Shown here piece after piece: positions 1 to 5,689 of a DNA stretch of 5,745 nucleotides. The notes beneath the pieces are model-generated. The model was not told the DNA's origin. It did no database searches and saw only the letters and a program-made list of their open reading frames with translations. Each line of letters begins with the position of its first letter. Position 1 is the first letter of the stretch. Both the position numbers and the translations under genes were made by a program. The stretch is from Clostridia bacterium (lineage in GTDB: Bacteria > Bacillota > Clostridia > Oscillospirales > CAG-272), in assembly GCA_017452565.1 (NCBI GenBank), contig JAFTMF010000115.1:1-5745 (forward strand), read 5' to 3'.

Positions 1-369
1 AATCACTCCGGCACGGTCATTTGGAACAACACCGCAACCCAGCACAGAAAGCAGTACTCCTGCTGCAGTGCGACGGATGGTGAGGCAGAAGATCATACTT
101 GGAAGAGCGGCGCCTGCCAGATCTGCGGATACAAGTGTACCCACACCGGCGGCACTGCCACCTGTACTAAGAAGGCAACCTGCTCTATCTGTGGAAGCGA
201 GTACGGCGCAGTGAACTCCAAGAATCATACCGGCACCGTAGAATGGAAGACTACCCAGACCACCCATACCGCAACCTACACCTGCTGTGGCAAGGCGAGT
301 GTTCCTTCTACTGCACACTATTTTGAAAACGGCAAGTGCTACGAATGCGGCTACGTTTGTACCCATACC
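1..369 (+). repeat. 74-residue (222-bp) protein tandem repeat, two copies
   Basis: Residues 1-74 are followed by a second copy from residue 75 at an exact offset of 74. NHSGTV at 1 matches NHTGTV at 75. The CC pair at 21-22 matches 95-96. C39-x2-C42-GY-x-C46-THT matches C113-x2-C116-GY-x-C120-THT. The second copy diverges after residue 123, where the longer repeat begins. The first copy lies at the window edge, so more copies may lie upstream. The bases have diverged clearly, so the repeat is old and kept at the protein level. Confidence 0.8.
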
Positions 370-1668
370 GCAGAGCTTGTGAAGGGCAAAGCAGCAAGCT
401 GCTTCTCCGACGGCTCCAAGGATTGCTACCGTTGTAAGAACTGTGACAGCTATTTCGCAGATCAGAACTGTGCCACCGCTATCCAGTATTCTTCTTGGAT
501 CAAGGGCGCAGGCAAGATCCACGCAGAGCATCAGTACGGTTCGCTGATCCCCGAACAGACGGCGATTCATACTCCCACTCAGCTGCAGGCAGGCATGAAG
601 GCGCATTATCACTGTACCAAGTGCGACGAGTATTTTGATACCGAAAAGATGCCTGTGATGAAGAACAGTCTCATCGTTTCCACTCCCGCACACGAGTTCG
701 GTGACTTCGTTACCTCCGATCCCGACCGTCACTGGAAGGCTTGCGCTTGCGGACTCAAGAGCGATGAGGGCGCGCATCAGTTCGACAATGATGCAGATAT
801 GGTATGTAATACCTGTAACTACGATCGCTCTGTTCCTCACGTTCACGGAAATTCCGTGAAGCAGGAAGGAAAAGCTCCTACCTGTACCGAAAACGGTTGG
901 AAGGAATACTATCAGTGCGATTGCGGCGGTTACTTCGTTGATGCAGCCTGCAAGACCGAAATTTCGTCTCTGATAGATTGGAAGGAAGGCGCGGGCAAGC
1001 TGGCGGCAGGCCACGACTACGGTACGCTGGTTCCTAAGGTGGACGCAACCTGTGCTACCGACGGTGTTGAAGCGCACTATGAATGCGCACTCTGCCACAC
1101 TCTCTTTGATGCCAACAAGACTGTCAAGACTGCAAACGAGTTGAAGATTCCTTCTGATCCCAACGCACACGTATTTGGCGATTGGACTTCTAATGGAGAT
1201 GGCAAGCACTCCAGAGTTTGTGCAAACAATGCATCTCACGTGGAAACCGGAGATTGCTCCGGCGGAACTGCAACTTGCCAGAAGAAGGCGGTCTGTGCAT
1301 CCTGCAGTGGCGAGTACGGAGACCTTGGCGAACACGATCATTCCGGCGCTTGGAAGACCGACAAGGACGGTCACTGGAAGGAATGCGCCTGTGGTGAACG
1401 TGCTCAGTCCGGTGAGCACGCAGACAGCGACAAGGATGGCAAGTGTGATACTTGTGCGTACGTGCTGAATGCAGGCGGCTCCGACGAACCCGGCACTCCC
1501 AACAAGCCCGACGATTCCGACGATCCCGATCAACCCGACGATCCCTATTCGGAAGCTCCCGAGGACGATGTTCCTATGGGATTGATCATTGGTATCGTAA
1601 TCGGTTGCATCGCCTTGGGCTGTGGAACGATCGCTGCATTGATCGTTCTCAAAAAGAGAAGAGCATAA
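1..1668 (+). CDS. Cys-rich repeat surface protein with C-terminal membrane anchor (5' end missing)
   Basis: The frame is open from the first base, so this is the last 555 residues of a larger protein; the GTG at 211 is an internal Val codon, not a start. The visible part has about 40 Cys outside the membrane helix, many in CxxC or CxC pairs (for example C39/C42, C61/C64, C113/C116), with frequent His, which suggests zinc-ribbon-like or disulfide-stabilised small modules. Two repeat families are seen: a 74-residue unit (residues 1-123) and a unit of about 160 residues (from residue 122). A third short module, GGTATC…CxxC…EYG, occurs at residues 50-69 and again from about 420. After residue 490 comes an Asp/Pro-rich spacer, then one hydrophobic helix (about 526-550) and the tail KKRRA, so the repeats should lie outside the cell. 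No LPXTG motif is present. Such modules are known as accessory parts of large surface proteins of gut Clostridia, but their function is not established; the missing N-terminus probably carries the defining domain. The role here is unknown. Confidence 0.85.
   Translation, partial: NHSGTVIWNNTATQHRKQYSCCSATDGEAEDHTWKSGACQICGYKCTHTGGTATCTKKATCSICGSEYGAVNSKNHTGTVEWKTTQTTHTATYTCCGKASVPSTAHYFENGKCYECGYVCTHTAELVKGKAASCFSDGSKDCYRCKNCDSYFADQNCATAIQYSSWIKGAGKIHAEHQYGSLIPEQTAIHTPTQLQAGMKAHYHCTKCDEYFDTEKMPVMKNSLIVSTPAHEFGDFVTSDPDRHWKACACGLKSDEGAHQFDNDADMVCNTCNYDRSVPHVHGNSVKQEGKAPTCTENGWKEYYQCDCGGYFVDAACKTEISSLIDWKEGAGKLAAGHDYGTLVPKVDATCATDGVEAHYECALCHTLFDANKTVKTANELKIPSDPNAHVFGDWTSNGDGKHSRVCANNASHVETGDCSGGTATCQKKAVCASCSGEYGDLGEHDHSGAWKTDKDGHWKECACGERAQSGEHADSDKDGKCDTCAYVLNAGGSDEPGTPNKPDDSDDPDQPDDPYSEAPEDDVPMGLIIGIVIGCIALGCGTIAALIVLKKRRA
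364..1230 (+). repeat. Protein repeat of about 160 residues, two diverged copies
   Basis: Copy one covers about residues 122-279 and copy two starts near 282. Matching landmarks occur in the same order: a VK..KA..C start, a Y.C..C/Y.CDC..YF core, WK.GAGK, H.YG.L.P, AHY.C..C...FD, then AH.FGD(W/F) and a His-led segment with Cys. Offsets of 157 (AHYHC to AHYEC), 159 (HEFGDF to HVFGDW; H244 to H403) and 160 at the start show a few small insertions or deletions. The closing HWK.CACG element of copy one (H244) reappears at H458, after an inserted GGTATC module, so the second copy has an extra module spliced into its end. Confidence 0.75.
1471..1665 (+). other. Asp/Pro spacer, transmembrane helix and basic tail
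   Basis: From residue 491 the repeats give way to a low-complexity spacer rich in Asp and Pro with repeated PDD/DDP steps. A hydrophobic segment of about 25 residues follows (1576-1650), then KKRRA and the stop. The positive tail after the helix places the C-terminus in the cytoplasm and the repeats outside. The layout resembles a sortase sorting tail, but there is no LPXTG or close variant before the helix, so simple membrane anchoring is the better reading. Confidence 0.8.
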
Positions 1669-1674
1669 CCTCCC

Positions 1675-1711
1675 AAAGGGTCTGACTCAATTTTGAGTCA
1701 GACCCTTTTTT
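1675..1711 (+). terminator. Rho-independent terminator of the surface-protein gene
   Basis: A perfect inverted repeat begins 6 nt after the stop codon: GGGTCTGACTCAA (1678-1690) against TTGAGTCAGACCC (1693-1705), with AAA/TTT extending the base of the stem. The folded loop would be about 4 nt because the innermost pair cannot close. Six T follow at 1706-1711. Only three A precede the stem, so it should work mainly on the + strand. It separates this gene from the GH3 gene. Confidence 0.93.
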
Positions 1712-1752
1712 GTCTTGAGGGACTGCTATTGCAATCATTTTTGTGAAATATG

Positions 1753-1781
1753 TTGACAATTTGTCAGAGCGATAGTATAAT
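1753..1781 (+). promoter_or_regulatory. Consensus sigma-A (sigma70-type) promoter of the GH3 gene
   Basis: TTGACA (1753-1758) and TATAAT (1776-1781) are both perfect consensus boxes with an ideal 17-bp spacer. Transcription should start near 1788, giving a leader of about 42 nt before the ATG at 1830. The region upstream is fairly T/A-rich. With both boxes at consensus, regulation, if any, would more likely be by repression than by activation. Confidence 0.88.
1754..1766. promoter_or_regulatory. Inverted repeat over the -35 box, possible operator
   Basis: TGACAA-T-TTGTCA is a perfect 6-bp inverted repeat around one central T, overlapping the -35 box. The left part TTGACAAT recurs exactly at 1783-1790, around the predicted start of transcription, 30 bp away. 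A repressor binding here would block the promoter. Half of the palindrome is the -35 consensus itself, so chance is a real alternative, and no regulator gene is in view. Confidence 0.3.
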
Positions 1782-1829
1782 ATTGACAATACTACACAAA
1801 ACGAATGTGTTTTTAGAAAGGACAGTATT

Positions 1830-1910
1830 ATGAAGTGTAACAAATGCATTACGAAAATCGTAGCGTCATTACTTTTGCTATCGATGGTAGCAGGTACCGT
1901 TTCTTCCTGT
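1830..1910 (+). other. Lipoprotein signal peptide of the GH3 enzyme
   Basis: The first 27 residues have a Lys-containing N-region, a hydrophobic core (about 10-24) and end in VSSC, a slightly weak but acceptable lipobox with Cys27 as the lipidated residue. A Gly/Thr-rich, disordered-looking linker follows, as is usual for lipoproteins held at the outer face of the membrane. The N-region has two extra Cys (MKCNKC), which is uncommon. If Cys27 were not lipidated the protein would still be exported. Confidence 0.8.
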
Positions 1911-4900
1911 CAAAAAAGCGATGGGGGAACCACTACTACTACGGCGACAACTTCTGCAGTAACCACTCAAAAGTCCGAGGAGAATACGCCTCCCAAGACG
2001 GAGCCTGCTCCCGAAGTAAAATCTCTGCTTCCCAGACAAGCGGCAGCCGAGGGAATGGTGCTTCTGAAAAACGAGGACAAAGTTCTGCCTCTGAAAAAAG
2101 GCTCTACGGTAGCGCTCTTCGGACAAGGGCAAATCGACTTGGTCAAAGGCGGCACCGGATCGGGCGACGTCACCACAGAGCATATCGTAGGTGTGCTGGA
2201 AGGAATGGAAAAGAAGGCAGACGAGGAGAAGATTGCAATCTACTCCACCCTTGCCAAGAGATACAAGACCAACAGCTCCTATACGCCCACGGTGCAGATG
2301 ATGCAAAATGCAGCTAAGGCATCTGATACTGCAATCTACGTCATCTCCCGTAATTCCGGCGAGGGCTGGGACCGCTCTGCAGCTTCCGGTGACTACTATC
2401 TCTCCGATGGCGAGATCAAAACCATCGAGAATCTCATCTTCGCAGGATTTGAGGATATCGTGGTCATCCTCAACGTAGGCGGCATCGTGGATACCACGAA
2501 ACTGTTGTCCTATCCCGAAATCAAGTCTATCCTGCTGGCTTGGCAGCCCGGTCAGGACGGCGGTGACGCCATTGCCGATATTTTGGTAGGCGACGTCACT
2601 CCCAGCGGCAAGCTCTCCGACACCTTTGCAAAGAGTTACGATGATTATCCCACCTCCGCAGGCTTCCACGAAAGCAAGGACTACGTCAACTACACCGAGG
2701 ACATATTCGTAGGCTATCGCTACTTCGAAACCTTCGATCCCACCTACAGCAAAGTCAACTTCGAGTTTGGCTTCGGACTGTCCTATACTACCTTCGAATA
2801 TTCCGATCTCACCTTCACCGAAAAGGACGGTGAAATGACCGTCTCGGTGACCGTAAAAAACACAGGCGAGTACAGCGGCAAGGATGTTGTCCAGCTCTAC
2901 TTCTCCGCACCGCAAGGCAAGCTGGGCAAGCCTGCCAAGGAGCTCTGCGCCTTTGGTAAGACCTCCACTCTCGCTCCCGGCGCATCCGAAACGCTGTCCC
3001 TGCGATTTGCTATTGCCGATCTTTCCTCCTACGACGATACCGGCAAGGTACAGAAATCCGCATATGTGATGGAAGCGGGCGACTATCACTTCTACCTTGG
3101 CAATTCCATCCGGAATGCAGGTGAAGCTGGCGTGCGCTATACCTATACCGTCGCAGAGACGGTAGTGGTGGAACAGCTCACCGAACAGTTGACTGCAAAG
3201 TTGCTGGAAAAGCGCTTGCTTGCCGACGGCACTTACGAAAATATCTTCAATAATTCCAATATCGGTATTCCCATCGGAACAGATCTTATCAAGATTGAAG
3301 CCGAGGACTACTACGCAAAACATTGCCACGCTGAACTGATCTTCAACGGTAACGCCTCCCATTGCGGCATACGGATGCTCACCTCCACCGAAGGCAATCG
3401 TTACGTTACTTTTGCAGTAGAAGCGCCCGAATCAGGGAACTGGCGCATTGCGCTGGGAATTGGCAATCCCAACGGAAAGATCGAAAAGGCGGTTCGTTTC
3501 TTCGTCAACGATGTCGTTGTGTCAGGCGTAGCGCTTCCGCTGAACAGCACCGGCGGACTGTGGACGATCAATGATACTCCCACTGTAACGATTCAGCTGC
3601 AAAAGGGGCTTAACTTCATCCGCGTAGAATTTACCTGCGGTGATAAGTTTCAAGGAATTCTTGACTATATTACCTTGGAACAGGGCGAAGGCGCATATGT
3701 TCCCAAGGATGAGCAGGATTACGATCAAGTAGGCGTGATCAAGCCTGACGGCGTTTTCATAATTGAAGGCGAATCCTTTGTAGATAAATCTGCCGAAGTG
3801 GATATTGAGGAGATTTTCTCAGGTCCCGATCTTGGCAAATTATCGATTAAGAATCTTCATTCTGCAGGCAATTACATTTCCTACGAGCTGAACGTGGAAG
3901 AGGCAGGCGATTATCGCATTGTGATGCGCCTTGCCAACGGTGACGGAACCTCTGTCAATACCGCTACCGCATCGGTCAACGGCGCACTGCAAAGTCGCTT
4001 TTCTTATGTGCTCGCCGGTACTGCTGTTGACGGGAATCAGTGGTTCAATTTTATTGATGTGGATGCAGGCGTGATCGCGCTTGCCCAAGGCAAAAATACC
4101 CTTACCTTCACCGTCATAGAGCGAATGGGCAATTTAGACTACTTCACTCTGGAAAAGGTACAGGTTTCTGCTTCTTCTGTAGCGACCTCCCAATCTGCAG
4201 CTCCCACTGGGGCATCTGCCCAAGAGAAGATCACCTTTGAGCAGTTGTTGGCTGATCCCACGTTGATGGATGCTTTCATTGATCAGCTTACCGTAGAGCA
4301 AATGGTCTATCTCCTTCACGGACACGGCGAAAACGTGCCCAGCGGTACCGGAACCATCGGCGGCCTGTTCGAATACGGCATCCCATCTGCCGAAACCGCG
4401 GACGGTCCTGCAGGTGTGCGTCTTACCATGAACACCACCGCATGGCCTGTGCAGACTCTGATGGCTTGCACATGGAATACCGAATTGATGGGCGCAGTGG
4501 GCAAGGAAATTGCCGCTGAGGCCACCAAGTACAACGTGGACATCTGGCTGGCACCCGGTGTGAATATCCACCGCAATCCCCTTTGCGGGCGAAACTTTGA
4601 ATATTACTCCGAAGACCCCTATCTGTCGGGTACGATGGCGGCCGCACTGATTAACGGTGTGCAGGGAGAGGGCATTGGTGTAATGATCAAGCACTTCGTC
4701 TGCAACGAAAAGGAGACCAACCGAAGCTACTCTGACAGCCGTGTTTCCGAGCGTGCGCTGAGAGAAATCTATCTCCGTCCCTTTGAGATTGCAGTGAAGA
4801 CCGCTAATCCTTGGTCGATTATGTCTTCTTATAACAAAGTCAACGGAGTGGAAACTGCTGAAAATTACTCTTTGCTCACCAATATCCTGCAAGGTGAATG

Positions 4901-5531
4901 GGGCTATCACGGCGTCGTTTCCTCCGACTGGTGGAATGACAGTGTTCAATATAAGGAGCTTCTGGCAGGTCAGAGCCTGAAGATGAAATCGGGCGATGAA
5001 GCAGGACTCATTGGTGCATACAAGAGCGGCATCCTCAGCCGTGAGGCCATTGAATCCCACGTGAAGCGAGTGTTGGAGCTGGTGATGAAGACCAATGCAG
5101 CCGACAGAGCCACCGAGAAGCCCGCTATCGAGATCAGTGCAGATCAGAAGACCGTATTCCTCTCCATCGACAGCACTTGGAAGAGCAGCGAGATTGGTAT
5201 GGAAGAGTGCAAAGATAAGAACGGCACATACAACACCACCAACACCTACGGTGGCCAGTGGCTGGTCTACGTCATCGACGTCAAGGAGAGCGGTAAATAC
5301 AAAGTGGAACTTCGTATTGCCAGCAACGACGGCAGCGGCACTATCAATTTCCTGCTGGATGGCAAAAACGTTGGCAGCTTCCGCAATACCACCAAAACGG
5401 GCGATTGGCAAAGATGGTCGAAGTCCGACGGTCGCCTGACGCTGAATCTGCCGGAAGGCGTTCATCAGCTTCGGCTGAACATCGCCGGCGGTAGTTTCAA
5501 TATCAATACGATTACCTTGATCCCTCAATAA
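1830..5531 (+). CDS. Lipoprotein GH3 glycoside hydrolase with reversed domain order and three CBM-like modules
   Basis: This 1233-residue exported enzyme probably releases sugars from the non-reducing ends of beta-linked glycans (beta-glucosidase or beta-xylosidase type; substrate not decidable here). The ATG follows an AAAGGA ribosome site at 1817-1822 with 7-nt spacing. Domains in order: lipoprotein signal with Cys27; Thr-rich linker (about 34-64); GH3 C-terminal alpha/beta domain (about 66-320), with EGMVLLKN, GGTGSGDV, GEGWDR, WQPGQDGG and GFGLSYT; Fn3-like domain (about 325-428); two CBM6/35-like domains (about 485-618 and 641-777); Ser/Ala linker; GH3 N-terminal TIM barrel (about 801-1090); CBM6-like domain (about 1098-1233). 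The barrel keeps D858GPAGVR, GRNFE (920-924), K954HF..N..E..R965 and SDW with the likely nucleophile Asp1033. Glu178 in GEGWDR is the likely acid/base by analogy with GH3 beta-glucosidases. Reversed GH3 enzymes are known from Ruminococcus and Butyrivibrio at about 800-950 residues; the extra length here is mostly CBM-like modules. It is transcribed alone. Confidence 0.93.
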   Translation: MKCNKCITKIVASLLLLSMVAGTVSSCQKSDGGTTTTTATTSAVTTQKSEENTPPKTEPAPEVKSLLPRQAAAEGMVLLKNEDKVLPLKKGSTVALFGQGQIDLVKGGTGSGDVTTEHIVGVLEGMEKKADEEKIAIYSTLAKRYKTNSSYTPTVQMMQNAAKASDTAIYVISRNSGEGWDRSAASGDYYLSDGEIKTIENLIFAGFEDIVVILNVGGIVDTTKLLSYPEIKSILLAWQPGQDGGDAIADILVGDVTPSGKLSDTFAKSYDDYPTSAGFHESKDYVNYTEDIFVGYRYFETFDPTYSKVNFEFGFGLSYTTFEYSDLTFTEKDGEMTVSVTVKNTGEYSGKDVVQLYFSAPQGKLGKPAKELCAFGKTSTLAPGASETLSLRFAIADLSSYDDTGKVQKSAYVMEAGDYHFYLGNSIRNAGEAGVRYTYTVAETVVVEQLTEQLTAKLLEKRLLADGTYENIFNNSNIGIPIGTDLIKIEAEDYYAKHCHAELIFNGNASHCGIRMLTSTEGNRYVTFAVEAPESGNWRIALGIGNPNGKIEKAVRFFVNDVVVSGVALPLNSTGGLWTINDTPTVTIQLQKGLNFIRVEFTCGDKFQGILDYITLEQGEGAYVPKDEQDYDQVGVIKPDGVFIIEGESFVDKSAEVDIEEIFSGPDLGKLSIKNLHSAGNYISYELNVEEAGDYRIVMRLANGDGTSVNTATASVNGALQSRFSYVLAGTAVDGNQWFNFIDVDAGVIALAQGKNTLTFTVIERMGNLDYFTLEKVQVSASSVATSQSAAPTGASAQEKITFEQLLADPTLMDAFIDQLTVEQMVYLLHGHGENVPSGTGTIGGLFEYGIPSAETADGPAGVRLTMNTTAWPVQTLMACTWNTELMGAVGKEIAAEATKYNVDIWLAPGVNIHRNPLCGRNFEYYSEDPYLSGTMAAALINGVQGEGIGVMIKHFVCNEKETNRSYSDSRVSERALREIYLRPFEIAVKTANPWSIMSSYNKVNGVETAENYSLLTNILQGEWGYHGVVSSDWWNDSVQYKELLAGQSLKMKSGDEAGLIGAYKSGILSREAIESHVKRVLELVMKTNAADRATEKPAIEISADQKTVFLSIDSTWKSSEIGMEECKDKNGTYNTTNTYGGQWLVYVIDVKESGKYKVELRIASNDGSGTINFLLDGKNVGSFRNTTKTGDWQRWSKSDGRLTLNLPEGVHQLRLNIAGGSFNINTITLIPQ
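3282..4160 (+). other. Two CBM6/CBM35-like modules inserted between the GH3 halves
   Basis: Residues about 485-618 start with IEAEDY and end with LDYITLE. Residues about 641-777 start with IEGESF and end with LDYFTLE. Both are beta-rich, with a central strand pattern (NRYVTFAV..SGNWRIAL; NYISYELN..AGDYRIVM) and a late strand ending in (L/I)(N/T)F(I/T)(R/F)V. The leading E-x-E and the closing D-Y-x-T-L are hallmarks of the CBM6/CBM35/CBM36 fold, in which the early Glu residues often bind structural calcium. The two copies are clearly diverged, so they may bind different ligands or one may be structural. Family assignment from pattern only. Confidence 0.7.
5121..5528 (+). other. C-terminal CBM6-like module
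   Basis: Residues about 1098-1233 show GGQWLVYVIDV, SGKYKVELRIAS, LLDGKNVGSF, TGDWQRW, LPEGVHQLRLNI and GGSFNINTITL. This order is typical of CBM6: the W of TG.W and the Asn of the closing F-N-I-N segment usually contribute to the binding site. It differs from the two internal modules in lacking their E-x-E start, so it was probably acquired separately. It follows the barrel directly, with only a short link. Confidence 0.8.
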
Positions 5532-5542
5532 CTGCTATCTTC

Positions 5543-5577
5543 AAGCCGCCGGAAAGAATCCTTTCCGGCGGCTTTTT
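5543..5577 (+). terminator. Rho-independent terminator of the GH3 gene
   Basis: AAGCCGCCGGAAAG (5543-5556) pairs perfectly with CTTTCCGGCGGCTT (5561-5574) around the 4-nt loop AATC. The T run covers 5573-5577. The GC-rich 14-bp stem begins 11 nt after the stop codon. It makes the GH3 gene a single-gene unit and lies directly against the next promoter. Confidence 0.95.
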
Positions 5578-5581
5578 GAAC

Positions 5582-5610
5582 TTGACAAACCCATATGAAT
5601 GTGGTATGAT
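5582..5610 (+). promoter_or_regulatory. Sigma-A-type promoter of the downstream gene, with extended -10
   Basis: TTGACA (5582-5587) and TATGAT (5605-5610) are separated by 17 bp. TGG directly before the -10 box gives the TGn extended -10 element. Transcription should start near 5617, leaving a leader of about 73 nt before the ATG at 5690. The -35 box begins only 4 bp after the T run of the preceding terminator. Confidence 0.85.
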
Positions 5611-5689
5611 GTGTACAGACAATACGAAAAGATTTTGTTCGGAATTGGTGGAGTTTCACAAATCTCGTGCGCGATCAAGTGGAGGAACT

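Noticed and set aside
211..1668. A complete gene starting at the GTG at 211
   Set aside because: The frame is open to base 1, the residues before 211 belong to the same repeat (exact 74-residue period), and no ribosome site precedes the GTG.
1783..1811. A second promoter using TTGACA at 1783-1788
   Set aside because: At the proper 17-bp distance the bases read TGTGTT (1806-1811), which is not a -10 box.
1878..3362. Long minus-strand open frame of 494 codons inside the GH3 gene
   Set aside because: It is antisense to well-conserved GH3 motifs, its translation is Cys/Gly/Ile-rich with no recognisable domain, and it is explained by the codon use of the real gene.
2025..5099. Assembly artefact or rearrangement swapping the two GH3 halves
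   Set aside because: The frame is continuous over 1233 codons with linkers and CBM-like modules at the junction, and the reversed order is known in GH3 enzymes of related bacteria.
4134..5528. Long minus-strand open frame of 464 codons opposite the GH3 barrel
   Set aside because: The plus strand here encodes all the GH3 catalytic motifs. The antisense product has no family features, and its start region has no ribosome site or promoter that I can see.
5617..5689. Riboswitch or structured leader before the last gene
   Set aside because: Only a bulged GATTTTGT/ACAAATC pairing (5631-5638 with 5658-5664) and tiny hairpins are seen, with no terminator-like alternative stem and no recognisable riboswitch core.
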